Assembly: GCF_016714285.1 (NCBI RefSeq) | Contig: NZ_JADJNN010000005.1 | Span: forward strand, 124,001-188,000 | Length of the DNA stretch: 64,000 nt | DNA from: Nannocystis sp. | GTDB lineage: Bacteria > Myxococcota_A > Polyangia > Nannocystales > Nannocystaceae | Direction: 5' to 3' | Shown here: in pieces, positions 18,296 to 27,669 of the stretch | Layout of the letters: the number at the start of each line of letters is the position of its first letter | Position numbering within the stretch: the first letter of the stretch is position 1 | The notes under the pieces: generated by a model | What the model was told of the DNA's origin: nothing | Databases searched by the model: none | The model's input: only the letters and a program-made list of their open reading frames with translations | Position numbers and translations under genes: made by a program

Positions 18296-18859
18296 ATGGC
18301 CGACTGCCCGCGCTGCCTGGTCGAACGACTGCGTCCCCCCGAGGGCGAGCATGACGCCTGCCCCTGCCTCGCCTGCCGCGGCGCCTGGCTCCCGGCCCCG
18401 GCCGCCCGCCGCCTCGTCGCCAACCCCTTCGGCCCGCTCGAGTCCCTCCCACGCATCCAAACTGGCAGCAACGCCCTGCGCTGCCCCGAGTGCCGCGCCG
18501 AGCTCACGCGCCACCGCGTCGCCCGCGTCGAGATCGACCTCTGCTCACCGCACGGCGTATGGTTCGACCATCAGGAGATCGACCGCGTCCGCGCGGCCGC
18601 CGAGCAGCACCGCCGCGGCGAGCTCTCACCCGTCGTCACTACCACCGGGCTCACTGCCGCCGCGACGATCACCGCCGCCGCCCTCAGCTCCTCACCCGCC
18701 ACCCGCACCGCCTCGGACACCGTCTCCAACACCGACGCGGCCCTCGCCGCCGGCGACGTCGGCCTCGCCGTACTCGAGCTCGTCGACACCGGCGAGGTCG
18801 CGAGCGGCGCCTTCGAGGTGCTCGCCGGCGTGTTCGAGGCCCTGTTCAGCGGCCTCTGA
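18296..18859 (+). CDS. TFIIB-type zinc-ribbon protein
   Basis: A 187-residue protein with two zinc-ribbon like units in its N-terminal 100 residues: C-P-R-C near residue 4 with C-P-C-L-A-C at about 22-27, and C-P-E-C with C-S-P-H-G-V-W-F-D at about 83. The second matches the zf-TFIIB family (short ribbon, C-terminal H-G-x-W-F-D). The C-terminal part is Ala/Ser/Thr-rich and weakly hydrophobic, so it may be membrane-associated. Its last 14 bases overlap the end of the convergent MYXO-CTERM gene. Function unknown. Confidence 0.7.
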   Translation: MADCPRCLVERLRPPEGEHDACPCLACRGAWLPAPAARRLVANPFGPLESLPRIQTGSNALRCPECRAELTRHRVARVEIDLCSPHGVWFDHQEIDRVRAAAEQHRRGELSPVVTTTGLTAAATITAAALSSSPATRTASDTVSNTDAALAAGDVGLAVLELVDTGEVASGAFEVLAGVFEALFSGL

Positions 18860-19535
18860 TCCGCCGCCGTCGCACGCCCAGGAGCCCGAGCCACAGCAGC
18901 CACAGCGGCGAGGCCTCCCCGCCCACCGCGCAACCGGGCTTGCCCGGCGGAATGTCCGTCGCCACGGTGCAACCGCCACCACTCGGCGGCACATCGGCGG
19001 TCACCGGTGACGCAGGCGCAACGGGGGCCACCGCCGCCACTGGCACAACCGCTGCCACCGGCACAACCGCTGTCACCGGCGCAACCGCGACCACCGCCGC
19101 CTCGGGTGGAGCCGGCGCAGGCACAGTCCCAACCCCCAACGCCGTCAGGTCATCTTTCGCGTCGGCACTGACCTTCGTGCGGGTGCAGGCCGACGTCGAC
19201 AGCCCGGTCGCTTCACCGGCGGCGTACACAACATACGAGCTCCCGACCTCGAAGCCGTAGCCACACATCGACCCGACGTCGATCGTCGACACCTCGGCCC
19301 GCGTCGTCAGCTCGCCCTTCCACACCCGCGACACCTCGAAGCGCGCCGTCAGCCGATGCAGCTCCGGCTTGCGCTCGAGCGCCACCACCTTGCCCTCGAA
19401 CACCGCCGTGCTCCGCTCCAGCGCGACCTTCGGGGCCGGCGGCGCCACGCACGAGCACGCCTCGGCCCGCGTCGGCAACAGCCACGCGCCCAGGAGCGGA
19501 AGGACGAGCCACACGATCACCCGGGTACGCACCAT
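18846..19535 (-). CDS. TIMP-like secreted protein with MYXO-CTERM anchor
   Basis: A 229-residue protein. The signal peptide ends A-E-A, so the mature chain begins C-S-C-V-A-P-P, the same Cys-x-Cys start as animal tissue inhibitors of metalloproteases, where the N-terminal Cys chelates the protease zinc. A further Cys pair (M-C-G-Y-G-F and S-A-C) and the V-F-E-G-K-V-V strand fit an OB/NTR-like domain at residues 23-125. An Ala/Val/Pro linker of near-repeats follows (about 133-175), then a second Cys pair and the MYXO-CTERM tail W-L-L-W-L-G-L-L-G-V plus six Arg. ATG at 19535 is chosen because it opens the signal; upstream codons are not needed. Inhibition of proteases is inferred, not shown. 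Confidence 0.75.
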   Translation of the reverse strand: MVRTRVIVWLVLPLLGAWLLPTRAEACSCVAPPAPKVALERSTAVFEGKVVALERKPELHRLTARFEVSRVWKGELTTRAEVSTIDVGSMCGYGFEVGSSYVVYAAGEATGLSTSACTRTKVSADAKDDLTALGVGTVPAPAPPEAAVVAVAPVTAVVPVAAVVPVAAVAPVAPASPVTADVPPSGGGCTVATDIPPGKPGCAVGGEASPLWLLWLGLLGVRRRRIRGR

Positions 19536-19606
19536 CTCGCCACTATACAGGCGTACCCGGCCGCCAGCGAGTTCCCCCGGCACACGGCCGCGCGTATCAT
19601 CCGCGC

Positions 19607-20773
19607 GTGCCGCCGCGCCTGCCCCTCGCACTCACGCTCGCCGTCCTCTTCCCCGGCCTCCTCGCCGCCGCCCCCGCGCGCGGCGAAGAGGCCGTGTCCC
19701 CCTTCGCGCCCGTGCACGAGCAAATGCTCGTCGGCCTCGACGACTTCACCTTCGACAGCGACTGGTTCCCGATGGACGCCCCGCTGCAACTGCGCCTCAT
19801 CGCCCACGGCGGCAACAGCGTGCAGATCGACATGCCCGGCGCGGGCCGCTACGACTGGGACAACGAGTCGATCGACTTCGTCGGCGATCCAGACGCCGGC
19901 CGCCTCGGCCTCGACATCGGCCTCACCCTCGACGCCAAGATCCGCTTCGACGTGCTCGGCCTGCAGTGGGAGTCCGACATCCTCGGCCCCTACGACTACG
20001 CCGTGATCGCCGAGGACGGCTTCACCCCCTACCTCCTGCCCGGCAACCCCGAACGCCCCGTCAACATCGACGACGAGACCGACCCCGTCACCTTCGTCTC
20101 CGTCCCCGTCACCCCCGACATCATCGTCGCCGCCGGCAACCTCGACATCGACGCCTACGTGATCGTCGCCGCCACCCTCGTCGGCGACGCGATCGAGGCC
20201 GCCACCACCGCGCCCATGGCCCAGCTCGCCACCGTCGTCGCCGAGGGCGAGTCGGTCAGCCTGCTCGCCGGCCAGGGCCCTCTACCCGACCCGCTCGAGG
20301 TCGACGGCACCCTCGTCTGCGGCCTCACGACCGACATCACGATCGTCCTCAAGCCCACCCTCGTGATGGAGATCCTCGGCCAGAAGTTCGAGATCGCCGA
20401 CATCGAGATCCCGATCGACCTGCCCCCCTTCGCCGACGCGATCCGCTTCGCGCCGATCACCATGAGCTTCCCACGCCCACCGCCGCCGCCGCCAGACCCC
20501 ACCACCGGCGACGGCGACAGCCATGGCAATTCAAGCAGCGACAGCGACACCAGCGGCGAGCCCCCGACCACCGGCGAGGTGAACGACACCGAACCCGACG
20601 GCGCCACCACCAACATCAGCGACAGCGCGCCCGGTGAGGCCGGCGGCGCGGACGAGTCCGCGGGCTGCGAGTGCGCCGCGACCCACGAGCAGCGCAGCCC
20701 GCCGCTCCTCGCCCTCCTGCTCATCGGCCTCGCGACCCGCCGATCCCGCGCCCGTCGCGACCCTCCCCGCTGA
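19607..20773 (+). CDS. Secreted MYXO-CTERM protein of unknown function
   Basis: A 388-residue exported protein starting at GTG, with signal cleavage after A-R-G. Residues 30-290 are beta-strand-rich and contain a long uninterrupted fold with D-I-T-I-V-L and I-P-I-D-L-P segments; it is not recognised. Residues 290-350 are a Pro/Asp/Ser/Thr linker (six prolines in a row, then S-S-S-D-S-D). The tail has G-C-E-C, a short hydrophobic stretch L-L-A-L-L-L-I-G-L-A and a basic end, a weak MYXO-CTERM. It is divergent from the TIMP-like gene (71 bp between starts), which also carries this tail. Confidence 0.7.
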   Translation: MPPRLPLALTLAVLFPGLLAAAPARGEEAVSPFAPVHEQMLVGLDDFTFDSDWFPMDAPLQLRLIAHGGNSVQIDMPGAGRYDWDNESIDFVGDPDAGRLGLDIGLTLDAKIRFDVLGLQWESDILGPYDYAVIAEDGFTPYLLPGNPERPVNIDDETDPVTFVSVPVTPDIIVAAGNLDIDAYVIVAATLVGDAIEAATTAPMAQLATVVAEGESVSLLAGQGPLPDPLEVDGTLVCGLTTDITIVLKPTLVMEILGQKFEIADIEIPIDLPPFADAIRFAPITMSFPRPPPPPPDPTTGDGDSHGNSSSDSDTSGEPPTTGEVNDTEPDGATTNISDSAPGEAGGADESAGCECAATHEQRSPPLLALLLIGLATRRSRARRDPPR

Positions 20774-20880
20774 GCCCCCGCTCGCACAGGAAAGCCCCAG
20801 CGAGCCCGGCGGACGTCGGCCTGCGCCACTCCCCGCTGCGCCCCCGCTCGCGCAGGAAGCCCCAGCGAGCCCGCTGGCGG
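20763..20880. repeat. Two imperfect copies of a ~45-bp sequence
   Basis: The end of the MYXO-CTERM gene and the following spacer hold two copies, about 66 bp apart, of a segment running from CCCCGCTG through CGCTCG, CAGGAA, CCCCAGCGAGCCCG. Each copy can fold with GCTCGC pairing to GCGAGC over a loop of about 14 bases. A terminator or attenuator role before the 20903 gene is possible. Confidence 0.6.
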
Positions 20881-20902
20881 CGTGTTATGACGGCCGTCTG
20901 TC

Positions 20903-23900
20903 ATGACTTGCCGCCGCCTCTTCACCACCAGCCTCGCCGTCTCCCTCGCCGCCGTCCTGGCCGTCCCGCCACAAGCCCACGCCTTCTCGACGCGGATCCA
21001 CATCGCCATCGCCAACAAGGTGCGCGACGCCCTGGTCGACGCCGGCAACGGCAGCATCGCCCTGCGCATGGGCGACTACGCGGTGAAGCTCAGCCCCGAG
21101 GACGTCAAGGCCCTGACCGACAACCCCCTGTCCTTTCGGGCAGGCGCCATCGGCCCCGACAACATGGTGTTCCCCGGCATGACCGACCCGTCCCACGCGA
21201 TCGGCCAGCGCCCCTTCGAGCAGTGCGAGCTGCTCTACCAGGCCGCCCTCCTCCCCGACGAGCGGGCCTACGCGCTCGGCTGCTTCCTCCACGGCAGCAC
21301 CGACGCCGTCGCCCACCACTACGTCAACTTCATGACCGGCGAGACCTTCACCCTCACGCCGATCACCGCCAACCGCGAGTCCGACCTCGACAACGTCGTC
21401 CGCCACATCCTCGCCGAGTCGCAGATCCAGGCCGCCGCCGTCGCCCAGGACCCCGCCGCCTTCGAGTCCAGCAAGCTCCTGCACACCATCCCGATCGGCT
21501 TCGTCCTGCGCACCTACCTCGACCAGAAGAGCCCCCTGTGGGCCATGATGGCCGCCCACCCCAAGGCCGAATACGACAAGGTCGTCGCCGAGAACCCCGG
21601 CGCCACCCTGCCCACCATCGTCGCCGCGATGGACGTCGCCCCGGCCGACCACCTCGTCCTCTCGCCGGTCTACCTCAGCTCGATCGACGGCCTCATCAGC
21701 GACACCCAGCTGGACCTGGAGACCAAGATCGCCAACATGCAGGACCCCAACACCCCCGAGGGCGGCGAGCTGCTCGTCACCCCCGGCGACGACGGCGAGC
21801 TCGGCACCAAGGACGACGAGACCGACTGCGCCTTCACCTGCCCGCAGCTGTTCGCCGAGTACTTCACCTACGTCGGCCTGCTCGCCCCGCGCTACAACGC
21901 CCAGAACCAGCCGCTGCCCTCCGCCTTCGAGAAGATCACCGATGAGCTGCGCAAGGAGCTCTTCAGCTTCCACAGCGCCTACCTCGAGGTCGTCGCCAAC
22001 CTCTCGGCCAAGCTCAACGAGGCCCCCAACGGCATGAACGGCGAGTTTGGCGTCACCAAGGAGGAGCTCAAGGTCCTGTTCAAGCCGCTCAACGACTGGT
22101 CCGACAAGATCGGCACGATCGACTACGACACCCTCGTCTACGCGATCATCCCGGACTGGATCATCGAGCTCGACACCTTCATGCAGGCCTTCGGCATCGA
22201 CGTCGACATCGCCGCGATCATGAAGGCGATCTTCGACCCCCTGATCCAGCCGATCAAGGACGCGATCCAGAAGGCCTTCATCGAGCAGGCCCAGGTCTTC
22301 ATCGACCAGCTCATCACCGAGATCGACGCCAAGAAGCAGGTCTACTTCGACGAGTACGAGGCCCGCCTGCTCGCCGCCGCCGACCCACGCCTGGGCGGCC
22401 ACACCCTCGACCACTTCTACGACAGCGGCCTGTTCGCCCACGCCTTCAACATCGCCGCCACCGCGATCTCCAACCACGCCGCCGTCCTCCCCGTCGGCGA
22501 CGACCCCATCGGCGTCGGACCGGCCTCCTTCGACGCCTCCTACACCCCCGCGTGGATGCAGGCCGGCGCCTGCGACTACCTCGCCAAGGCCGTGTTCCCG
22601 CTCGGCATCGACGTCGCCGGCAGCATGTCCGTCCGCGACCAAAACGGCGACTTCCTGGCCGCCCCCGGCGACGACTCCCCCGTCGAGTGCCACGACGGCT
22701 CGCTCATGGCCTTCGCCGACGCACCCAGCGTCGCCGCCTGCGCCGTCACCCGCCTCGCGCAGCTGCTCATGGACCCCCACGGCTCGCTCAGCCGCGCCTA
22801 CCCGCCGAGCCTGTCCGAAAAGCCAGCCGTCTGCGACGACATCGTCGTCCCAGGCCTGCCCGCCCCGCCGCCGCCCGGCGACACCGACACCGACAGCAGC
22901 GCCAGCGACAGCGACAGCGACAGCAGCGGCGACACCCCGACCTCCGGCGACGTCCCGACCACCGACGGCTCGGCCAGCGCCCCCACGCTCACCACCGCCG
23001 ACGCCAGCACCAGCGAGACCGCCGGCGAGTCCAGCGACGACGGCTGCGGTTGCCGCAGCGACGGCTCACGCGACGCCGGCAACCTGGCCTTCGGCCTCCT
23101 CGGCCTCCTCGGCCTCCGCCGCCGCCGCCGGATCCCCATCGCCCTCGCCCTGGTCGCCGGCCTCGGCAGCGTGTCCCTGACCGCCTGCGGCGACTCGGGC
23201 GACGCCGGCGACGCCACCACCGACAACAGCAGCAGCAGCAGCCCAGGCACCGCGCCTGCAACCACCGACGAGCTCCCGAGCACCACCAACGACACCCCCA
23301 CCACCACCGGCGACGCCACCTCCAGCGACATCACCACCGACCCCGATCCCAGCACCACCGACCCCGACGCGAGCACCGGCGACGACCCCACCGGCTCGCA
23401 AGCCAACGTCCTGCTCGAGCAGCTGAACGGCAGCGTGTGGTCCGGCGAGCAGACCCGCGACGGCCTGACCCGCGGCTACGAGCTGCGCTTCGACAGCGAC
23501 TCCCTGCTGTGGAGCGAGCTGCGTAACCCCTATGGTCCCTCACGCGTCCGCGAGATGCGGGCCTTCCAGGTCGAGGCCGACGGCAAGACCGCCCACTCGA
23601 CCGTGATCATGCCGCCGGGCTGGCCCGTGCACCCGGAGAACGGGCGCATGGACGACTGGGAGATCGAGGTCATCGACGGCGACCCTCGCCGCCTCCGCAC
23701 CACCCGCGACGGCGCCGTCGAGGAGTTCGTCGAGGGCGAGTGGCCCGCGCCCACCGACGGCCTCACGGCGATCGTCCGCGTCTTCAAGGTCGGCGGGGTG
23801 ATCGACAAGGGCTTCTGCGACTCCGGGCTCAACGGCTTCGACTACCCCGCCCTGTTCGCCTTCGCCCGCGGCGACAGCGACGAGATCGTCGCCACCGACT

Positions 23901-24379
23901 ACGTCGCCGGCGCCCACCTGCTCACCTGGACCGACCCGAGCAACAATAACCAATTCTCGATCAACGACATCGACGGCTTCGACCGCCTCGGCGGCACCGA
24001 GCTCAGCGACAGCTTCAACTTCTTCGTCACCTACACCGGCACGATCAAGCACCCCGGCGGCCCGCTGACGATGCGCGAGGGCGACGACAGCGTCGAGGAC
24101 GCCGTCTGGGTGTTCCTCGCCGACCAGGCCGGCAAGGGCGGCGAGGCCCAGCTCTTCCTCGAGGTCCAGGGCTTCGCCTGGCCCGACGCGACCCCCGACG
24201 CGCCCGCCGGCAACTACCCCGCCGGTGACCTCGCTATCGAGGCGATCGTGGTCCGCTGCACCGAAGCGATCAAGGACGTCGACGTCGAGATCCAGCTGCC
24301 GAACAGCCAGTGGCAGCTGGTCGGCGAGGCCCCGAGCACCCCGCCGATCGACCCCGAGCTGTTCCCCCCGGCGATCTGA
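20903..24379 (+). CDS. Chimeric protein: phospholipase C-like half, internal MYXO-CTERM, lipoprotein-like half
   Basis: A continuous 1158-residue frame. Residues 1-28 are a Sec signal. Residues 30-650 resemble zinc-dependent phospholipase C/S1-P1 nuclease folds: N-terminal F-S-T-R-I-H after the signal, then G-C-F-L-H-G-S-T-D-A-V-A-H-H. Residues 655-710 are an Asp/Ser/Thr linker. Residues 714-743 are a complete MYXO-CTERM tail: G-C-G-C, an uncharged stretch, L-G-L and five Arg. Immediately after, I744 to C762 reads as a lipoprotein signal ending S-L-T-A-C, followed by a second Ser/Thr/Asp linker and a 310-residue domain not recognised. No ATG lies before that cysteine in frame; a GTG at 23171 is too late to make a signal. 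Either two genes were fused by deletion or the product is a cleaved precursor. Confidence 0.8.
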   Translation: MTCRRLFTTSLAVSLAAVLAVPPQAHAFSTRIHIAIANKVRDALVDAGNGSIALRMGDYAVKLSPEDVKALTDNPLSFRAGAIGPDNMVFPGMTDPSHAIGQRPFEQCELLYQAALLPDERAYALGCFLHGSTDAVAHHYVNFMTGETFTLTPITANRESDLDNVVRHILAESQIQAAAVAQDPAAFESSKLLHTIPIGFVLRTYLDQKSPLWAMMAAHPKAEYDKVVAENPGATLPTIVAAMDVAPADHLVLSPVYLSSIDGLISDTQLDLETKIANMQDPNTPEGGELLVTPGDDGELGTKDDETDCAFTCPQLFAEYFTYVGLLAPRYNAQNQPLPSAFEKITDELRKELFSFHSAYLEVVANLSAKLNEAPNGMNGEFGVTKEELKVLFKPLNDWSDKIGTIDYDTLVYAIIPDWIIELDTFMQAFGIDVDIAAIMKAIFDPLIQPIKDAIQKAFIEQAQVFIDQLITEIDAKKQVYFDEYEARLLAAADPRLGGHTLDHFYDSGLFAHAFNIAATAISNHAAVLPVGDDPIGVGPASFDASYTPAWMQAGACDYLAKAVFPLGIDVAGSMSVRDQNGDFLAAPGDDSPVECHDGSLMAFADAPSVAACAVTRLAQLLMDPHGSLSRAYPPSLSEKPAVCDDIVVPGLPAPPPPGDTDTDSSASDSDSDSSGDTPTSGDVPTTDGSASAPTLTTADASTSETAGESSDDGCGCRSDGSRDAGNLAFGLLGLLGLRRRRRIPIALALVAGLGSVSLTACGDSGDAGDATTDNSSSSSPGTAPATTDELPSTTNDTPTTTGDATSSDITTDPDPSTTDPDASTGDDPTGSQANVLLEQLNGSVWSGEQTRDGLTRGYELRFDSDSLLWSELRNPYGPSRVREMRAFQVEADGKTAHSTVIMPPGWPVHPENGRMDDWEIEVIDGDPRRLRTTRDGAVEEFVEGEWPAPTDGLTAIVRVFKVGGVIDKGFCDSGLNGFDYPALFAFARGDSDEIVATDYVAGAHLLTWTDPSNNNQFSINDIDGFDRLGGTELSDSFNFFVTYTGTIKHPGGPLTMREGDDSVEDAVWVFLADQAGKGGEAQLFLEVQGFAWPDATPDAPAGNYPAGDLAIEAIVVRCTEAIKDVDVEIQLPNSQWQLVGEAPSTPPIDPELFPPAI

Positions 24380-24397
24380 GCCAACTCAACAGCCAGC

Positions 24398-26495
24398 TCA
24401 ACGCGGCGAGCTCGGGCCCTCGCCCTCGAGCGCGTTGAGCATGTCGTCCCAACCGTCGTCCGTGTCAGGCAGCACCTGCGCCAGCTTCGAGGTCCGCCCG
24501 AGGCTCGGCGCCACCGGAGCCGTCGGCTGCACCACCGCCGCAGGCGACGGCGGCAACACCGGCGCCGCCGCTGCAGCCGGCACACGCGACGCCTGGATCG
24601 GCGCCGACGCGACCGCGGGCGCCGCTGGTCGAACGATCGGCGTCGAAGCCACCACCGGCGCCACCGGCCGAACGATCGGCGTCGAACTCGCCGACGGCAA
24701 CACCGGCCGAACCGGCGCCGAGCCCAACACCGGCGCGACCGGCCGAACCAGCGGCGAGCCCAAGACCGGCGCAGCGATCGACGCAGCCTTCGGGGCCGGC
24801 GCGGTCACCTCGCCCAACATGGCCTTCGGGACAGCCTCCCCCGACACCCCAGACATGGCCTTCGGGACAGGTACCTGACCCGCGGCTGGCATGGCCTTCG
24901 GGACAGGTACCGAACCCGCGACTGGCATGGCCTTCGGAACAGGTACCTGGCCCGCGACCCGCGGCAAACCGAGCCCCGGACCCCCGACCACCGGCCCGCT
25001 CGCAACCCGGGGCCCCGGGGCGCCCAGCGAGCCGAACAGCGCCGTCCCCGTCGGCGGCGCGGGCCGGGCCGGTCCTGCCGCAGGCGCCGACACAGCAGGC
25101 CGCGCAACCACCGGCTGCACCACCACCGGCTGCACCACCACCGGAGCCGCCTCCACCTTCGCCGCCACCGGCTGCACCACCGGAGCCGCCACGACCTTCG
25201 CCGCCACCGGCTGCACCACCGGAGCCGCCACGACCTTCGCCGCCACCGGCTGCACCACCGGAGCCGCCACGACCTTCGCCGCCACCGGCTGCACCGCCGG
25301 AGCCGCCACGACCTTCGCCGCCACCGGCTGCACCGCCGGCTTCGCCACCTCGACCGGATGCGCCTCCACCTTCACCGGCGGCCCGGGCTTCGCCACCACC
25401 TTCGCCTCCGGCTTGGCCTTCGCCGCCTTCCCCTTCTTCGCCTTCACGACCTCCGGCTGCGATCGCTTCTCGGCCTTGGCCGCCCGGCGAGCCGCCCGGC
25501 GCTCGTCCTTCTTCACCCGACGACCGCTCTTCGCCTTCTCCTCCGCGGTCGACTTCGCCGGGGCCTTCGCCTTGCCCTCGGCCTCCGTCGCCGGCGCCTT
25601 CGCTATCCCCGCCACCCGCACCGCCGCCGGCGCCTCGACCTTGCGCTCGCGCTTCTGCTGCGCCTTCTGCACCGTCCGCATCAGCTTCACGCCGCGCTGG
25701 ACCAGCGCCTCATCGAAGGGGTCCGGCTCGTCGCCCAGAGCGTCCTGCGCCCGCTGCAACATCACCAGCGCCTCCCCAACTTCATCGCTGCGGTGCAGCG
25801 CCAGGGCCAGCGCAGCCAGCACGCGCGGGTGCCCGCCGAGCGTCTGCGCGGCCGCCTGCACGTGCTCCGTCGCCTCGCGCCCGTTGCCCTTCCCGGCCAG
25901 CAACGCGAGCCCCAGGTGCAGCCGGTCGCTCGCGGTCAGCGGCCGCTTCTTCGCCAACGCCTGCAGCAGCTCGCGCGCCTGCTCGGGCTGCTCCGCGATC
26001 AACAGCGCCTGCGCCTGCGCCGACACCAGCGCCGGCTCATCCGCGCCTCGCGACAGCCGCACCGTCTCCGCGAAGGCCCGCGCCGCCGCCTTGCCGTCGC
26101 CGCGCCGCAGGTGCAGGCGCCCCTCCTGCAGCGTCAGCCACGCGTGCGGCGCGAACTGGCGGACCACCCGGCGCGCCCGCACCTCCTGCAGCAGCGCCGT
26201 CGCCTCGCGTCGCCGCACCGCCAGCACCCGCCGCTCGATCGGCTTGAGCAGCCCCTGCACGACCAACGGGAACAGGAAATAGCTGACCACACCGCCGACG
26301 ATGAGCCCCCCAGTAGGTCGGCCCGCGCGGCACGAAGATCAGCGCCGTGGCGATCAGCACCAGCGAGAGGTAGACCCGCGTCGCCGTGCCCACGAACGGC
26401 CGACCCGAGCGCAGCCACAGGTGCGGCGGCACCTCGGCGGCAAAGGTCGGGTCCACGCTCAGGGCGGTTGGCGGGGTCGATGCGGTTTCGCTCAC
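24398..26495 (-). CDS. TPR membrane protein with Ala/Pro/Val repeats, broken by one frameshift
   Basis: The open part (24398-26290) starts inside a membrane helix. Upstream, another frame from GTG at 26495 encodes M-S-E-T-A-S-T-P-P then a hydrophobic helix Y-L-S-L-V-L-I-A-T-A-L-I-F and P-T-Y-W. Removing one base from the C run at 26306-26311 (a run of six G in the mRNA) joins these to L-I-V-G-G-V-V-S-Y-F-L-F-P. The joined protein is about 698 residues: two membrane helices, TPR-like helical repeats (to about residue 230 of the open part), a Lys/Arg/Ala-rich region, then tandem repeats and a short C-terminal acidic end. Likely a sequence error or a variable homopolymer. Function unknown. Confidence 0.7.
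24819..24962 (-). repeat. In-frame repeat encoding V-P-K-A-M units
   Basis: At least four near-copies of a unit containing ATGGCCTTCGGGACAGGTACC (+ strand), spaced about 33-54 bp, code for P-V-P-K-A-M followed by variable residues. All copies keep frame, so this is protein-level repetition, not CRISPR. Confidence 0.7.
25144..25345 (-). repeat. 39-bp tandem repeat, about five copies
   Basis: A 39-bp unit is repeated about five times with a few substitutions. It codes for a 13-residue unit of the form V-V-Q-P-V-A-A-K-V-V-A-A-P in the TPR membrane protein. The copies are nearly identical in DNA, so copy number may vary between strains. Confidence 0.8.
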
Positions 26496-26592
26496 GAGGC
26501 CCGGACCATGCCCCAAGCCCGCCCGCGGGGCAAGCGGCCCGACGACCAGCGCACGCGACATCGCCAACGTCGACGCCCGCCGCGACCCCCCA

Positions 26593-27669
26593 TCACGCGA
26601 CCAGCTGCTCGAGCGCCACGCGGGCCTCCGGGCTCCCCATGAACACGATCGTCATGCCCGCGTTCATGCGCTCGTCCTCGTCGGGGTTGTAGCGCCAGCT
26701 GCCGTCGCCGTCGCGCAGGGCGACGACCAGGAGGTCCTTGATCTTGCGCGCGTGGAGCTGACCGACGGTGCTGGTGGCCAGCGGCGAGCCCTCGGGCACG
26801 AGCACCTCCTCGACCCGCAGGCGCCGCTCCCGGTCGCGCAGCATCAGGTCGAGGAAGGTGACGACGGTCGGACGGATCATCTCGGAGACCATCCGGATCC
26901 CGCCGATCATGTTCGGCGAGACCACCGTGTCGGCGCCCGCCCGGCGGATCTTGGCCTGCTCCCGCTCGTCGATGCAGCGAGCGACGATCCGCAGCTTCGG
27001 GGCCAGCAAGCGGGCCGAGAGCGTGACCACCAGGTTGTCGTTGTCGCGGCTGAGGCACGCGATCAGCCCGCTCGCGCGCGGCACCCCGGCCGCGCGAAGC
27101 ACGTCGTCGTCGGTCGCGTCGCCGATCACCGCCGGGAACGGCTCCCCGAGATGCTGGTGGAGCGCCCGCACGACCTCGGGGTCGCGGTCGATCACCACGA
27201 AGGGCCGCCGGGTCTCCAGCAGCTCGCCGATGACGTGGCGCCCGGTGTTCCCCGCGCCGCACACGACGGTGTGGTCCTTCAGCTTCTCGATGGCTCGGTG
27301 CATCTTGCGCTCCCAGAGGTAACGATCGAGGCCCCCCTCGACCATGAAGGCCGTGATGTTCGAGAACAAATACACGAACATGCCGAAGCCGATCACCGCG
27401 TACACGCCGGTGAACAGCTTGGCGGCCGTGGTCTCGACCGGGATGACCTCGCCGTAGCCGATCGTCGTGAGCGTGATGCTCGTCATATAAAAGGCGTCGA
27501 CGAGCTCCGCCTCGGGCCGACCGATCACATAAAAACCGACCATCCCGATCGAGAACACCAGCCCCACCAGCAGCGCCGTCCGCACCAGCGGTCGCCCCTG
27601 CGGCTCCGCCTGCGGCGGCGGCAGGTCGATGTGCAGGCTCGGCGCGAGACGCTTGGGCGAGGCCACCAC
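26593..27669 (-). CDS. Potassium channel with RCK (TrkA-N) domain
   Basis: A 358-residue protein with two membrane helices flanking a pore loop that has the selectivity filter T-I-G-Y-G-E (about residues 68-73). The C-terminal 240 residues are an RCK regulatory domain: G-A-G-N-T-G-R-H nucleotide motif at about 139, then V-I-D-R-D-P, G-D-A-T-D-D-D-V-L, and a TrkA-C like end. This is the MthK/Kch-type architecture, with ligand-gated opening of a K+ pore in the inner membrane. GTG at 27669 is the start; the second GTG immediately after is an equal choice. It is not obviously linked to its neighbours. Confidence 0.92.
   Translation of the reverse strand: MVASPKRLAPSLHIDLPPPQAEPQGRPLVRTALLVGLVFSIGMVGFYVIGRPEAELVDAFYMTSITLTTIGYGEVIPVETTAAKLFTGVYAVIGFGMFVYLFSNITAFMVEGGLDRYLWERKMHRAIEKLKDHTVVCGAGNTGRHVIGELLETRRPFVVIDRDPEVVRALHQHLGEPFPAVIGDATDDDVLRAAGVPRASGLIACLSRDNDNLVVTLSARLLAPKLRIVARCIDEREQAKIRRAGADTVVSPNMIGGIRMVSEMIRPTVVTFLDLMLRDRERRLRVEEVLVPEGSPLATSTVGQLHARKIKDLLVVALRDGDGSWRYNPDEDERMNAGMTIVFMGSPEARVALEQLVA

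Noticed and set aside
20885..22780. Minus-strand open frame of 631 codons
   Set aside because: Shadow of the phospholipase C-like half of the chimeric gene.
24819..25345. Evenly spaced repeats resembling a CRISPR array
   Set aside because: Units are contiguous or codon-framed, with no unique spacers of constant length, and encode in-frame protein repeats.
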